Part shown: in pieces, positions 55,769-64,000 of the stretch
Position numbering within the stretch: position 1 is the first letter of the stretch
How the letters are laid out: every line of letters begins with the position of its first letter
Source of the DNA: Clostridium sp. KNHs205
GTDB taxonomy: Bacteria > Bacillota > Clostridia > Lachnospirales > Lachnospiraceae
Direction of reading: 5' to 3'
DNA: 64,000 bases
Assembly: GCF_000702945.1 (NCBI RefSeq)
Contig: NZ_JNLE01000003.1
Span: 1,163,501 to 1,227,500 of the forward strand
Made by a program: the position numbers and the translations under genes
The notes under the pieces: model-generated
What the model saw: the letters and a program-made list of their open reading frames with translations, nothing else
Told to the model about the DNA's origin: nothing
Databases searched by the model: none

Positions 55769-56628
55769 TGTTGATACTTAAAATAATTGCAATCATTCTT
55801 TTAACGCCGATAGCAGGGGGGCTGCTTACGGGAATGGACAGGGTAATTACTGCAAGGATGCAGGGAAGACAGGGTCCGCCTCTGCTTCAACCCTTTTATG
55901 ATGTGTTAAAGCTCATTCAGAAAGAAGCCATAGAAGTTAACCTGATGCACCGCTTTTATGTGTATTTGTCCCTGATCTTTGTAATATTGACCTCAGTAAT
56001 ACTTCTACTGGGCGGGGATGTACTGCTGGCGGTTTTTGCCCTGACCTTGGGATCGGTATTGTTTATCCTTGGCGGATATGCCTCCAACTCGCCTTACAGT
56101 CTGGTAGGCTCTGAAAGAGAACTTCTCCAGATGATGGCTTACGAGCCTATGGTATTGCTTACCGGAATCGGTTTCTATCTGGCGGATAAGAGCTTTTTCA
56201 TTTCTGACATTATTAAGAACAATATACCGGCAATTGTATATCTGCCGGGAATGTTTATAGGTTTTGTATATATACTCACTTTTAAATTACGTAAATCACC
56301 TTTTGATTTCAGTATGTCCCATCATGGACATCAGGAAATCGTACAGGGAATCACCACAGAATATTCAGGTAAAGACCTGGCAGTAATTGAAATTACACAC
56401 TGGTATGAGCAAATTATCGCATTGGTATTCGTTTTCCTGTTCTTTGCTACCAGCCATATATCCAGTATTATCGTCGGTGTAATTGTATGCCTGCTGGTGT
56501 ATTTTCTGGAGATACTAATTGATAACGGCTTTGCCAGGATGAAATGGAATTTCGCTTTAAAGTCTGCCTGGCTGGTTACGGCTGTTTTGGGGTCTGTTAA
56601 TTTAATGGTATTGTCCTATTTCAGATAG
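55768..56628 (+). CDS. echB: Ech hydrogenase membrane anchor subunit (NuoH-like)
   Basis: A 286-residue membrane protein of the NuoH/HycD family with about eight hydrophobic segments. Family motifs are GMDRVITARMQGRQGPPLLQPFYDVLKLIQKE near the N-terminus and LRKSPFDFSMSHHGHQEIVQG (about 175-195). It links the soluble hydrogenase arm to the ion-pumping subunit. The ATG shares its A with the echA stop, so translation is coupled. Confidence 0.9.
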   Translation: MLILKIIAIILLTPIAGGLLTGMDRVITARMQGRQGPPLLQPFYDVLKLIQKEAIEVNLMHRFYVYLSLIFVILTSVILLLGGDVLLAVFALTLGSVLFILGGYASNSPYSLVGSERELLQMMAYEPMVLLTGIGFYLADKSFFISDIIKNNIPAIVYLPGMFIGFVYILTFKLRKSPFDFSMSHHGHQEIVQGITTEYSGKDLAVIEITHWYEQIIALVFVFLFFATSHISSIIVGVIVCLLVYFLEILIDNGFARMKWNFALKSAWLVTAVLGSVNLMVLSYFR

Positions 56629-56896
56629 CTGAACAGCTGTTATGATAAAATAACCGGTACTGCATTGCAGGAATTTTACTTTATTCAGCACCTGCTATTT
56701 ACATGGATATGGCATTGTCGCAGGCAGGCTGGCATACTTGCTGTTGGGAGTTCTCCGCCTCATTTCTCTGCCTTGTCTCAGCACAAATATCAGGGATTTC
56801 AAGCAAGCAGAACTTTGTAATGAAGTACTAGTAAAAGTGACTTAACTTATCGTTGGCTTATATAGTAACAGAATTGACGTAAAAAGAGAGGTTCCT
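56629..56896 (+). other. 268-base spacer inside the ech operon
   Basis: An unusually long gap between echB and echC. No ORF with a ribosome site, no terminator and no resemblance to the 173-bp element after echE could be seen. It may be a remnant of an insertion. Confidence 0.4.
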
Positions 56897-57343
56897 ATGA
56901 ATTTTATAAAAAAATCACCCTGGATATTACATTATGACGGTTCCAGCTGCAACGGCTGTGATATTGAAGTGTTAGCCTGTCTTACGCCTCTTTATGACGT
57001 AGAGCGGTTTGGTGTAATCAATACCGGAAATCCCAAGCATGCGGATATCCTTCTGATAACCGGAAGTGTAAATGAACAGAATATACCGATTGTAAAACAG
57101 CTCTATGAGCAGATGCCTGAGCCAAAAGTTGTGGTGGCAGTGGGAATCTGTGCCACCTCCGGCGGTATCTTTGCTGAATGCTATAACATTGTCGGCGGTG
57201 TAGACAAAGTGCTGCCCGTTGATGTATATGTACCGGGCTGTGCAGCACGTCCGGAGTCTATTATTGACGGAGTGGTGAAAGCTCTTGCAATCCTTGATGA
57301 GAAGCAAAAGGTTTTATCCGGTAAGAAGGCTCTGGCAAAGTAG
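56897..57343 (+). CDS. echC: Ech hydrogenase small subunit (NuoB-like)
   Basis: A 148-residue subunit that carries the [4Fe-4S] cluster next to the [NiFe] site. The four cysteine positions are visible in SSCNGCDIEVLACLTP, VVAVGICATSGGIF and VYVPGCAARPESIIDGV. The short length is normal for group 4 hydrogenases. AGAGAGGTTCCT precedes the ATG. Confidence 0.92.
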   Translation: MNFIKKSPWILHYDGSSCNGCDIEVLACLTPLYDVERFGVINTGNPKHADILLITGSVNEQNIPIVKQLYEQMPEPKVVVAVGICATSGGIFAECYNIVGGVDKVLPVDVYVPGCAARPESIIDGVVKALAILDEKQKVLSGKKALAK

Positions 57344-57401
57344 TGCAGCATAATCACTGACAGCAATGTCCTGAGGCACTTAAAATTGAGGAGAAGGAAG
57401 A

Positions 57402-57752
57402 ATGGAACAGCAGAATATTAAGGAAATACAACCTGGGGAACTGCTTACCCACGTTGTACATTATAAACATGAAGGATACCGCCTGGTGGCAATATCCGCA
57501 ACTACAAAGGACGGAATAGAACTAAGCTATTCCTTTGACAAAGAATATGACTTTATACATCTGAGACTTTTAATCGACAGCGCTACTGAAATTGAGAGTA
57601 TCAGCTCCCTCTATTCCTATGCATTTCTTTATGAGAATGAAATCAAGGAATTATTCGGAGTTCAGATAAAAGATATTTCCATTGATTTCAACAACCAGCT
57701 GTACCGTATACCGGTACCTACACCATTTGCCGCAAAGGAGGAAAAAGCATGA
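57402..57752 (+). CDS. echD: Ech hydrogenase subunit EchD (NuoC-like)
   Basis: A 116-residue protein of the complex I 30-kDa family. The family segment YEFDKEYDFIHLRLLID-like region and LYENEIKELFGVQIKDISIDF (about 80-100) are visible. It supports assembly of the large subunit. GGAGAAGGAAGA precedes the ATG. Its stop overlaps the echE start by 4 bases. Confidence 0.85.
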   Translation: MEQQNIKEIQPGELLTHVVHYKHEGYRLVAISATTKDGIELSYSFDKEYDFIHLRLLIDSATEIESISSLYSYAFLYENEIKELFGVQIKDISIDFNNQLYRIPVPTPFAAKEEKA

Positions 57753-58828
57753 GTGACCGTACTGTAATCCCCTTTGGACCCCAGCATCCGGTACTGCCGG
57801 AACCCATTCATCTGGATCTGGTACTTGAGGATGAGACCGTAGTGGAGGCCATTCCTCAGATCGGATACATCCATAGAGGTCTTGAGAAGCTGGTGGAGAA
57901 AAAAGATTTTCAGCAGTATACCTTTGTAGCGGAAAGAATCTGCGGAATCTGTTCCTTTATGCATGGAATGGGTTACTGCATGTCCCTTGAAAGCATCATG
58001 GACGTAAAGATTCCGGACAGAGCAGATTTTCTTCGTACTATCTGGGCAGAGCTGTCCAGAATGCACAGCCATCTTCTGTGGCTGGGATTATTGGCAGATG
58101 CTTTTGGCTTTGAAAGCTTATTTATGCATTCCTGGCGTTTAAGGGAACAGGTACTGGATATTTTTGAAGAGACTACCGGCGGACGAGTAATTTTTTCAGT
58201 CTGTGAAATCGGTGGAGTTAAGAAGGATATCAGCTCTGAGACCTTAAAGAAGATAAATGATACCATGTATGTTATTGAGAAGGAATTGACAGAGCTTACT
58301 ACCGTATTCTTTAAAGATTCCTCTGTAAAATACCGAACCAAAGGTGTGGGAGTCTTGTCAAAACAGCTGGCTTTTGAACTTGGAGCAGTAGGACCTATGG
58401 GAAAGGCCAGTGGTTTGAACTTTGATATGAGAACCCAGGGTTATGCAGCTTATAAGCACCTTGATTTTACACCGGTGATTGATACGGAAGGGGATTCTTA
58501 TGCAAGAACCAGTGTCCGTATCAAGGAAATCTTTCAGTCCATTGACCTTATCCGTCAGGCTATCAGCTTAATACCGGAAGGAGATATTAAGGTTAAGGTA
58601 ACGGGAAATCCCAATGGAGAGCATTTTACCAGAGTAGAACAGCCAAGAGGAGAGGTGATTTATTATACCAAAGCTAACGGTACAAAATTCCTTGACAGAG
58701 TAAGGGTTAGAACACCGACCTTTGCCAATGTTCCGGCACTGTTAGAAACACTCAAAGGCTGCTCACTGGCAGATGTTCCTATTCTGATATTGACCATAGA
58801 TCCCTGTATCAGCTGTACCGAAAGGTAG
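57749..58828 (+). CDS. echE: Ech hydrogenase large subunit (NuoD-like, [NiFe] site)
   Basis: A 359-residue catalytic subunit that makes or oxidises H2. Both nickel-binding CxxC pairs are present: AERICGICSFMHG near residue 68 and DPCISCTER at the very C-terminus. The protein ends three residues after the last Cys, so there is no C-terminal peptide to be removed and no maturation endopeptidase is expected; this is known for EchE and CooH types. FGPQHPVLPEPI at the N-terminus is the usual complex I 49-kDa start. Confidence 0.93.
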   Translation: MSDRTVIPFGPQHPVLPEPIHLDLVLEDETVVEAIPQIGYIHRGLEKLVEKKDFQQYTFVAERICGICSFMHGMGYCMSLESIMDVKIPDRADFLRTIWAELSRMHSHLLWLGLLADAFGFESLFMHSWRLREQVLDIFEETTGGRVIFSVCEIGGVKKDISSETLKKINDTMYVIEKELTELTTVFFKDSSVKYRTKGVGVLSKQLAFELGAVGPMGKASGLNFDMRTQGYAAYKHLDFTPVIDTEGDSYARTSVRIKEIFQSIDLIRQAISLIPEGDIKVKVTGNPNGEHFTRVEQPRGEVIYYTKANGTKFLDRVRVRTPTFANVPALLETLKGCSLADVPILILTIDPCISCTER

Positions 58829-58836
58829 ATGCTGTC

Positions 58837-59009
58837 AGGGTGTGTCTGAAAACTCATTGTACATTCTGAATGCTCCGCTTTGCGGTATTTTGCATTGCAA
58901 TTCTGGGAACGTAACACCCGTTCCTAATATCGCGCCTTGCTGTTTTTCGCAAATTGCTCCCGCAAAGTGGAACCTCCAGCCCGGCACAAGCAGTTTTCAG
59001 ACACACCCT
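58837..59009. mobile_element. 173-bp inverted-repeat element (MITE-like) between echE and echF
   Basis: Perfect 18-bp terminal inverted repeats: AGGGTGTGTCTGAAAACT (58837-58854) and its complement (58992-59009). The interior is more GC-rich than the flanks, has no ORF of note and can fold back further. It starts 9 bases after the echE stop. No target duplication could be made out. A non-autonomous transposon or a large intercistronic hairpin are both possible. Confidence 0.7.
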
Positions 59010-59072
59010 AGACTAACTTATATAAATATTCTTTATAATTCAAGGTAAGAACGTATCGGAACGGAGGAATTT

Positions 59073-59411
59073 ATGGCGATACTAAATATGACGAAAACAC
59101 TTATTAAAAGCTTGTTTCACGGGCCTTACACCTGTCTTTATCCGTTGAAGGAAAAAGATAAATATGAGCGCACCAGAGGTAAAATAGAAATTGATATGCC
59201 CCAGTGCATTTACTGTGGAATGTGCCAGAGACGCTGCCCCACAGGAGCAATTCTGGTAAGCAAAGCAGATGCCTCCTGGGAAATCGACCGCTTAAAATGC
59301 ATCCAATGCGGCTATTGCAGTGAGGTATGTCCCAAGAAGTGCCTGACAATGGATAATCACTACACACCACCATCTTATGGTGAGTCTAAGGATCAATACA
59401 CCAATGCATGA
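59073..59411 (+). CDS. echF: Ech hydrogenase polyferredoxin subunit (NuoI-like)
   Basis: A 112-residue protein with two [4Fe-4S] motifs, CIYCGMCQRRCPTGAI and CIQCGYCSEVCPKKCL. It passes electrons between ferredoxin and the small subunit. ACGGAGGAATTT precedes the ATG. Its 3' end overlaps the hypA start by 8 bases. Confidence 0.92.
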   Translation: MAILNMTKTLIKSLFHGPYTCLYPLKEKDKYERTRGKIEIDMPQCIYCGMCQRRCPTGAILVSKADASWEIDRLKCIQCGYCSEVCPKKCLTMDNHYTPPSYGESKDQYTNA

Positions 59412-59745
59412 GTATCCCGTAACACAAAGAATAATTGAAATGGCAGAGGAGTACCTGAAAGAAAATAAGGGAACCTCTGTGGAACAGATAAACCTGGTAG
59501 TAGGAGATTACTCCGGTTATGTGGCAGATTCCATTAATCTGTATTTTGATATCATAGCCGAAGGGTCTCTCTGCGAGAAGGCGAAATTAAACATTGAGAG
59601 GGTTAAGCCGAAGCTTAAATGCACCTCCTGTCAGGCGTATTTTGAACGAAAGCCCTTCTCCTTTGAGTGTCCATATTGCAAGGGAGATGGAGAACCTACA
59701 GAGATTGGAAAAGAATTTTATCTCAAATCCATTGAAATCAGGTAG
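59404..59745 (+). CDS. hypA: Hydrogenase nickel chaperone HypA
   Basis: A 113-residue maturation factor that delivers nickel with HypB. The start at 59404 gives the obligatory MHEYPVTQ N-terminus, whose His2 binds nickel; the longer reading would bury it. The zinc site is CTSCQAYFERKPFSFECPYCKG (two CxxC). It overlaps echF, tying maturation to the structural operon. Confidence 0.92.
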   Translation: MHEYPVTQRIIEMAEEYLKENKGTSVEQINLVVGDYSGYVADSINLYFDIIAEGSLCEKAKLNIERVKPKLKCTSCQAYFERKPFSFECPYCKGDGEPTEIGKEFYLKSIEIR

Positions 59746-59858
59746 AGCCTGAGGGGAATTTTAATATAGTATATAGACTTACAATAACATAAATGAAAGC
59801 GTAAATAAAAGCTTGAGGTATGAAGCAACTGGAAATACATTTTGCATTAAACGGTTAT

Positions 59859-59987
59859 ATGGTGATGTATATATTATTTAAAGGAGGATTGGTTTTTTCT
59901 ATCTGGTTATATAAGATTACACCTTTCATTAAGGTATATCTTATTATGGCAAAAAAACTAAAATCAGCCTATAATGTAAGTATCTGA
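59859..59987 (+). CDS. Doubtful 42-residue ORF between hypA and hypB
   Basis: ATG at 59859 opens a 42-codon frame with a hydrophobic middle (GGLVFSIWLYKITPFIKVYL) and basic tail (KKLKSAYNVSI). No ribosome site precedes it. The spacer 59746-60017 is otherwise empty. Kept at low confidence as a possible small membrane protein. Confidence 0.15.
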   Translation: MVMYILFKGGLVFSIWLYKITPFIKVYLIMAKKLKSAYNVSI

Positions 59988-60017
59988 AAGTTCACCAGGT
60001 CAGGAAAGAAGGTATAT

Positions 60018-60674
60018 ATGGAAGAGACAAAAGAAATTGAAATCATGCAGTCTGTTTATGATAAAAACGATGAAGTAGCGGCTAAAACCAAAGAGAATTT
60101 TACCAATAAAGGTATATTTGCAGTGAATGTTATGGGAGCTCCGGGAGTAGGAAAGACTTCTTCCCTGGTACAGATTATAAAAGGGTTGGAGGATATCACC
60201 TCCTATGTAATAGAAGGGGACATTGAAGCAGATTTTGATACCAGGCTGTTACAGTCCTTAGGAGTGGAAGCCATTCAGATAAATACAGGAGGAGCCTGTC
60301 ATCTGGACTCTCCTCTGATAGAAAAGGCAGCGGGAGAGCTTGATCTGGCACCTGGTGTTCTGTTTATTGAAAATATCGGAAATCTGGTATGTCCGGCAGA
60401 ATTTCAGATTGGTGAGCATGTAAAACTGTTAATCGGTTCTGTAACCGAAGGAAGCGATAAGCCTTATAAATATCCCCTTGCTTATGAGAAAGCAGACATC
60501 ATATTGTTGAATAAATGTGATCTTCTGCCCTATGTGGATTTTGATGAAGAATTTTTCTTAAAAGGAGTACGTGCCTTAAATAAAACAGCTCCTGTAATCA
60601 AGGTATCTGCCAGAAGCAGAGAAGGCTATGAGGAAGTAGTTCAGTGGATAAAGGAAAAAAAGGAATCGTTATAA
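60018..60674 (+). CDS. hypB: Hydrogenase maturation GTPase HypB
   Basis: A 218-residue GTPase for nickel insertion. Walker A is MGAPGVGKTSSLV, the metal-binding switch is IQINTGGACHLDSPLI, Walker B is LFIENIGNLVCPAEF and the base-specificity motif is LLNKCDLL. It lacks the His-rich nickel-storage N-terminus found in some species. AGGAAAGAAGGTATAT precedes the ATG. It overlaps hypF by 31 bases. Confidence 0.93.
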   Translation: MEETKEIEIMQSVYDKNDEVAAKTKENFTNKGIFAVNVMGAPGVGKTSSLVQIIKGLEDITSYVIEGDIEADFDTRLLQSLGVEAIQINTGGACHLDSPLIEKAAGELDLAPGVLFIENIGNLVCPAEFQIGEHVKLLIGSVTEGSDKPYKYPLAYEKADIILLNKCDLLPYVDFDEEFFLKGVRALNKTAPVIKVSARSREGYEEVVQWIKEKKESL

Positions 60675-62950
60675 AAAGGATATTGGTATACGGTATTGTA
60701 CAAGGGGTGGGTTTCCGCCCTTTTGTATATTCTCTGGCAGAGAGGCTTGGAATTGTTGGAGGCGTCTGCAATCTGGGCGGTATTGTAGAGATTATCGCTG
60801 CTGCTTTGGAAGAAGTGCATAAGGAATTTCTGGAGGAACTAAGGAATGAAGAGGGAAAAGACTATGAAATCCATGCCCTTGAAACACAAGAGATTACTAA
60901 AGAGCAACTAACCAGGGAACAGCTTGCTGTGTATGAGAGCGGTAAATTTGTTATAAGTGCCAGTGCTAATAATATGCGAGGTTTTTCTCTTACCCCGGAT
61001 ATTGGTTTATGTGAGAACTGCGCGTCTGAATTAGCGGACAAACTTAACAGAAGATACCGGCATCCCTTTATCAGCTGTGCAGCCTGCGGACCCAGATATA
61101 CCATACTGGAGCGCACCCCTTATGACAGGAATACCACAGTAATGAAGGAATTTTCCATGTGTGAAGCCTGTAATCATGAATATACGGCAGCTTCTGACAG
61201 ACGGTTTCATGCTGAAACCATATCCTGTTTGGAATGCGGACCTGTTCTTCGATGGGAGGTACACACAGGGGAGGTATCAGACAATTCCAGGGCTGAGGGG
61301 GAAACAGCTCTGGCTGAAGCGGTAAAGGTTATCAGGGCAGGCGGCATAGTAGCGGTTAAAGGAATCGGGGGTTTTCATTATGTGTGTTCTCCTTTTAGAA
61401 ATGAAACAGTACAGAAGCTTCGTCTGCTGAAAGGAAGGGAGAAGAAACCCTTCGCGCTCTGTTTTCCCGATATGGATACGTTAAAAGCTTATGCCCAGGT
61501 GAACACAGAAGAGGAGAAACTGCTTCGCAGTAAGGCAAGGCCAATTGTGCTTTTATACGAGAAGGAGAGAAGAGTAGCAGATGAGGTCAGTGGTGGAAGC
61601 ATTTATCTTGGGGCCTTTCTTCCTTATACACCGATTCAGCTTTTGTTAACGAAAGAGCTTGGACCTCTTATTATGACCAGTGCCAATTTATCGGGAAAAC
61701 CAATCATACGAGAGAACAGTGAGATTCTCTCCCTTAACTCTCCTTATCTGAATGGGGTATTATACCATGATCGTGAAATTCTGCGCTCTGTGGATGATTC
61801 CGTGGTGAAAGTGGTAAATAAGAAACGCCAGATCATACGAAGAAGCAGGGGTTATGCACCTTATCCGGTTTTATTGCCTGAAAGCGATGGAGAAATATTT
61901 GCAGCCGGGGGAGATCTGAAAGGGTCCTTCAGTCTTTATAAGGATGGTAGAGCAGTATTGTCTCAATATTTTGGTGATTTAGAGGAATATGATATCTTAA
62001 AGGAATACCAAAAAGCATACGAGGACTTAAAAGCCCTTCTATTCCTTTCACCAAAGCTAGCAGTATGTGATATGCATCCGCGCTACCATTCCACAGAATT
62101 TGCAAAGGGATTGGCACTTCCGGTGCTGCAGGTTCAGCATCACCATGCCCATATAGCTTCTGTTATGGCTGAACATGGTCTTAAGGGTAAGATTCTTGGG
62201 ATTGCTTTTGACGGAACCGGTTATGGGACGGACGGGAATATTTGGGGTGGGGAATTCCTGCTTTGTGAGGGCGGAGAATTTACAAGAGTGGGACACTTAA
62301 GTTATACACCTTTAATGGGAGGGGATGCTTCTCAGAAGGATGCGGGAAAGACTGCTCTTTGTTATCTTCTGGCAGAGGGGCTTTCAGAGGTTATGATGGA
62401 TGACAGGACGGCCTTGATCAAAGCAGCCTTAACCCATGGTACAAATACGGTACTTTCCTCCAGTATGGGAAGGCTCTTTGATGGGGTTTCGGCTCTGCTT
62501 GGAATTTGTTCAGAGAGTAGGTATGAGGGAGAAGCCGCAGTGCTGCTGGAGCAGGAGGGCAGAAAAGCTTTGATAGCTGAAATTGCACCAGTTTTTATGG
62601 AATTTGACATAACAGAAGTTAACGGAATATTTCAGATGAAGCCGGGAAGTGTGATTCGTACACTTGCAGCTTCTAAAAATGCTGAGGACAGAGGGGCTTT
62701 ATCCCTTGGATTTCATTACGCTATAGCCGAAGCAGTATTATGTATCTGCAGTAGTCTTAGCCGGAGATTAAATATTTCTGCGGTTGCCCTTAGCGGAGGA
62801 GTCTTTGCAAATTCCTTGCTGCTAGAGAGAGTAACCCAACGTTTATCAGAGCAGGGGTTTCAGGTATATCGTAATGAAGCGGTACCTCCGGGGGATGGAG
62901 GCATCAGCCTTGGTCAGACTTATATAGGAATTTATCGGACAATGCAATAG
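60644..62950 (+). CDS. hypF: Carbamoyltransferase HypF
   Basis: A 768-residue enzyme that makes the CN ligand precursor of the [NiFe] site from carbamoyl phosphate. In order: acylphosphatase domain (VYGIVQGVGFRPFVYSLAERLG), zinc fingers (CENCASEL, CAACGPRY, CEACNHEY, CLECGP), YrdC-like domain (GGIVAVKGIGGFHYVC) and the Kae1-like domain (QHHHAHIASVMAEH, ALSGGVFANSLLLER). The start is uncertain: GTG 60644 lies within hypB; a TTG at 60683 is the alternative. Confidence 0.92.
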   Translation: MDKGKKGIVIKRILVYGIVQGVGFRPFVYSLAERLGIVGGVCNLGGIVEIIAAALEEVHKEFLEELRNEEGKDYEIHALETQEITKEQLTREQLAVYESGKFVISASANNMRGFSLTPDIGLCENCASELADKLNRRYRHPFISCAACGPRYTILERTPYDRNTTVMKEFSMCEACNHEYTAASDRRFHAETISCLECGPVLRWEVHTGEVSDNSRAEGETALAEAVKVIRAGGIVAVKGIGGFHYVCSPFRNETVQKLRLLKGREKKPFALCFPDMDTLKAYAQVNTEEEKLLRSKARPIVLLYEKERRVADEVSGGSIYLGAFLPYTPIQLLLTKELGPLIMTSANLSGKPIIRENSEILSLNSPYLNGVLYHDREILRSVDDSVVKVVNKKRQIIRRSRGYAPYPVLLPESDGEIFAAGGDLKGSFSLYKDGRAVLSQYFGDLEEYDILKEYQKAYEDLKALLFLSPKLAVCDMHPRYHSTEFAKGLALPVLQVQHHHAHIASVMAEHGLKGKILGIAFDGTGYGTDGNIWGGEFLLCEGGEFTRVGHLSYTPLMGGDASQKDAGKTALCYLLAEGLSEVMMDDRTALIKAALTHGTNTVLSSSMGRLFDGVSALLGICSESRYEGEAAVLLEQEGRKALIAEIAPVFMEFDITEVNGIFQMKPGSVIRTLAASKNAEDRGALSLGFHYAIAEAVLCICSSLSRRLNISAVALSGGVFANSLLLERVTQRLSEQGFQVYRNEAVPPGDGGISLGQTYIGIYRTMQ

Positions 62951-62963
62951 AAAAGAGGTTAAT

Positions 62964-63191
62964 ATGTGTGTAGCAGTACCGGGAAAAATAACTGAGATAA
63001 AGGGTGATACCGCCAAAGCGGATATCCTGGGAAATATATGTGAGACCAATATCAGTCTGGTGGAGGCGGAGGTGGGGGATTATATCTTAATCCATGCAGG
63101 CTTTGCCATTGAAGTGGTGAAAAAAGACCAGGCGGAAGAAATGATAAGTATTTTTTCAGAATTAAATGAGGTAATGAATGCTGACACTTGA
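62964..63191 (+). CDS. hypC: Hydrogenase assembly chaperone HypC
   Basis: A 75-residue chaperone that, with HypD, carries the Fe(CN)2CO group to the large subunit. It starts MCVAVPGKI with the essential Cys2, followed by the small OB-like fold (VGDYILIHAGFAIEVV). AAAGAGGTTAAT precedes the ATG. It overlaps hypD by 14 bases. Confidence 0.93.
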   Translation: MCVAVPGKITEIKGDTAKADILGNICETNISLVEAEVGDYILIHAGFAIEVVKKDQAEEMISIFSELNEVMNADT

Positions 63192-64000
63192 GAAGGTAAC
63201 AGAAGAAATTAAGAAGTATAAAGGCAGAAAGATTAAGATTATGGAGGTCTGCGGAACCCATACAGCAAGTATTTTTAAGGCGGGAATACGCTCTTTGCTG
63301 CCGGAAGGAATCCAGCTCATATCAGGTCCGGGCTGTCCGGTATGCGTAACTCCCTCCGGTTATATCGATGAATTAATAGAGTATGCCGGCAAAGAAAAGT
63401 ATGAAGTCTTATCCTTTGGAGATATGATGAAAGTGCGAGGCAGCAAGTATTCCCTGACCCAGGCTAAAGCCATGGGCGGGCGTGTAAGGTTTCTTTACTC
63501 TCCTTTGCAGGCTGTTAAGCTGGCTAAGGAGAATCCAGGTATTACCTATATATTTGCAGCGGTGGGTTTTGAGACTACAGCTCCTTTGTATGCTATACTC
63601 ATAGAGGAAATGGAGAGAGAAGGCATCAGGAATCTGAAGCTCTTAACAGCTATAAAGACCATGATACCGGCATTGTCCTATCTGTGTGAGAAAGAAGAAG
63701 GCATAGATGGATTCTTATGTCCGGGGCATGTAAGTGTCATTATAGGCAGCAAGGTATACGAACCCTTGGCGGAAAAATATCATAAACCTTTTGTGGTAGC
63801 AGGTTTTGAAGGAGAGCATATCCTTGCCGCTGTTTACGAGATTCTGGCACAAGTTTCTGCGGGAGAATACCGGGTTAAGAATCTTTATACCAGTGCAGTG
63901 AAAGAAGAAGGAAACAGGAAAGCCATGGATGCGGTGATGAAATACTTTGAACCCTCTGATGCCTGGTGGAGAGGTATCGGTAATATACCATCTTCCGGTC
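63178..64000 (+). CDS. hypD: Hydrogenase maturation factor HypD (partial, runs off the window)
   Basis: The first 274 residues are present and the frame is open at the window end. Motifs are MEVCGTHTASIFK, ISGPGCPVCVTPSGYID, LSFGDMMKVRG, AVGFETTAPLYA and CPGHVSVIIG, all of the HypD Fe-S scaffold on which the iron group is built. It follows hypC with overlap. hypE would be expected next, outside the window. Confidence 0.93.
   Translation, partial: MLTLEKVTEEIKKYKGRKIKIMEVCGTHTASIFKAGIRSLLPEGIQLISGPGCPVCVTPSGYIDELIEYAGKEKYEVLSFGDMMKVRGSKYSLTQAKAMGGRVRFLYSPLQAVKLAKENPGITYIFAAVGFETTAPLYAILIEEMEREGIRNLKLLTAIKTMIPALSYLCEKEEGIDGFLCPGHVSVIIGSKVYEPLAEKYHKPFVVAGFEGEHILAAVYEILAQVSAGEYRVKNLYTSAVKEEGNRKAMDAVMKYFEPSDAWWRGIGNIPSSG

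Noticed and set aside
56629..56896. Second copy of the 173-bp element in the echB-echC spacer
   Set aside because: The 18-bp ends and the interior are not found there; the spacer remains unexplained but is not the same element.
60862..62610. Minus-strand ORFs within hypF
   Set aside because: Shadow frames of a well-supported gene without their own start signals.

Overview
The window looks like a chromosomal segment of an anaerobic, low-GC, spore-forming member of the Clostridia, most like a Lachnospiraceae (Clostridium phytofermentans or Anaerocolumna-type) genome. The support is AT-rich spacers, strong GGAGG-type ribosome binding sites, Csp-type subtilases, two c-di-GMP-I riboswitches, rhamnulose-phosphate aldolase, a RNPP-type peptide-receptor locus and an Ech-type energy-converting [NiFe] hydrogenase. 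The assignment is inferred from gene content, not from a database search.

Layout. 1-3.6 kb: end of an rRNA operon with 5S placed before 23S and a decayed tRNA between them. 3.9-8 kb: rhamnulose-1-phosphate aldolase, glycerophosphodiester phosphodiesterase, a Csp-like subtilase and a thioesterase. 8.1-8.7 kb: a c-di-GMP-I riboswitch with no gene behind it, followed by a highly folded stretch, then tRNA-Gln(CUG). 8.8-12.4 kb: a LytTR/GHKL two-component system with three 23-bp upstream repeats, then a subtilisin joined to a phospholipase-C-like domain. 12.5-14.6 kb: YczE-like membrane protein and a tocopherol-cyclase-like protein. 14.6-20.3 kb: a Wadjet/MksBEF-like SMC defence operon (JetA, JetB, JetC) with no JetD in the window. 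20.5-26 kb: acetyltransferase, DUF512 radical-SAM-like protein, LysR regulator, a 35-bp tandem array and a MetE-like methyltransferase. 26-33 kb: an Ssu/Tau-type ABC importer, its LysR regulator and an alkaline-phosphatase-superfamily hydrolase that share a 12-bp motif. 33-40 kb: HTH protein, HExxH protein, OmpR/HK pair and an ABC-2 exporter operon. 40-45.6 kb: two more minisatellites, small unknowns, a DUF4143 ATPase, and an ECF sigma/anti-sigma pair behind an ECF-type promoter.

45.9-51.6 kb is the most interesting part. Two paralogous HTH+TPR (RNPP/PlcR-like) regulators flank a c-di-GMP phosphodiesterase that has its own c-di-GMP riboswitch. Both regulators have the same inverted repeat GGACA-n4-TGTCC just upstream. 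Divergent from the second one is a 47-codon gene, missed by ordinary ORF cut-offs, with an excellent ribosome binding site and the architecture of an exported pheromone precursor (basic start, hydrophobic core, C-terminal LNDPFPFICETR, reminiscent of PapR). That second receptor is interrupted by an IS3-family element. This is a plausible, previously undescribed peptide quorum-sensing locus tied to c-di-GMP turnover.

51.6-53.4 kb: a heparinase II/III-like protein. 53.7-64 kb: the ech hydrogenase operon (echA-F, with a 173-bp inverted-repeat element between echE and echF) followed by the maturation genes hypA, hypB, hypF, hypC and the start of hypD, which runs off the window.
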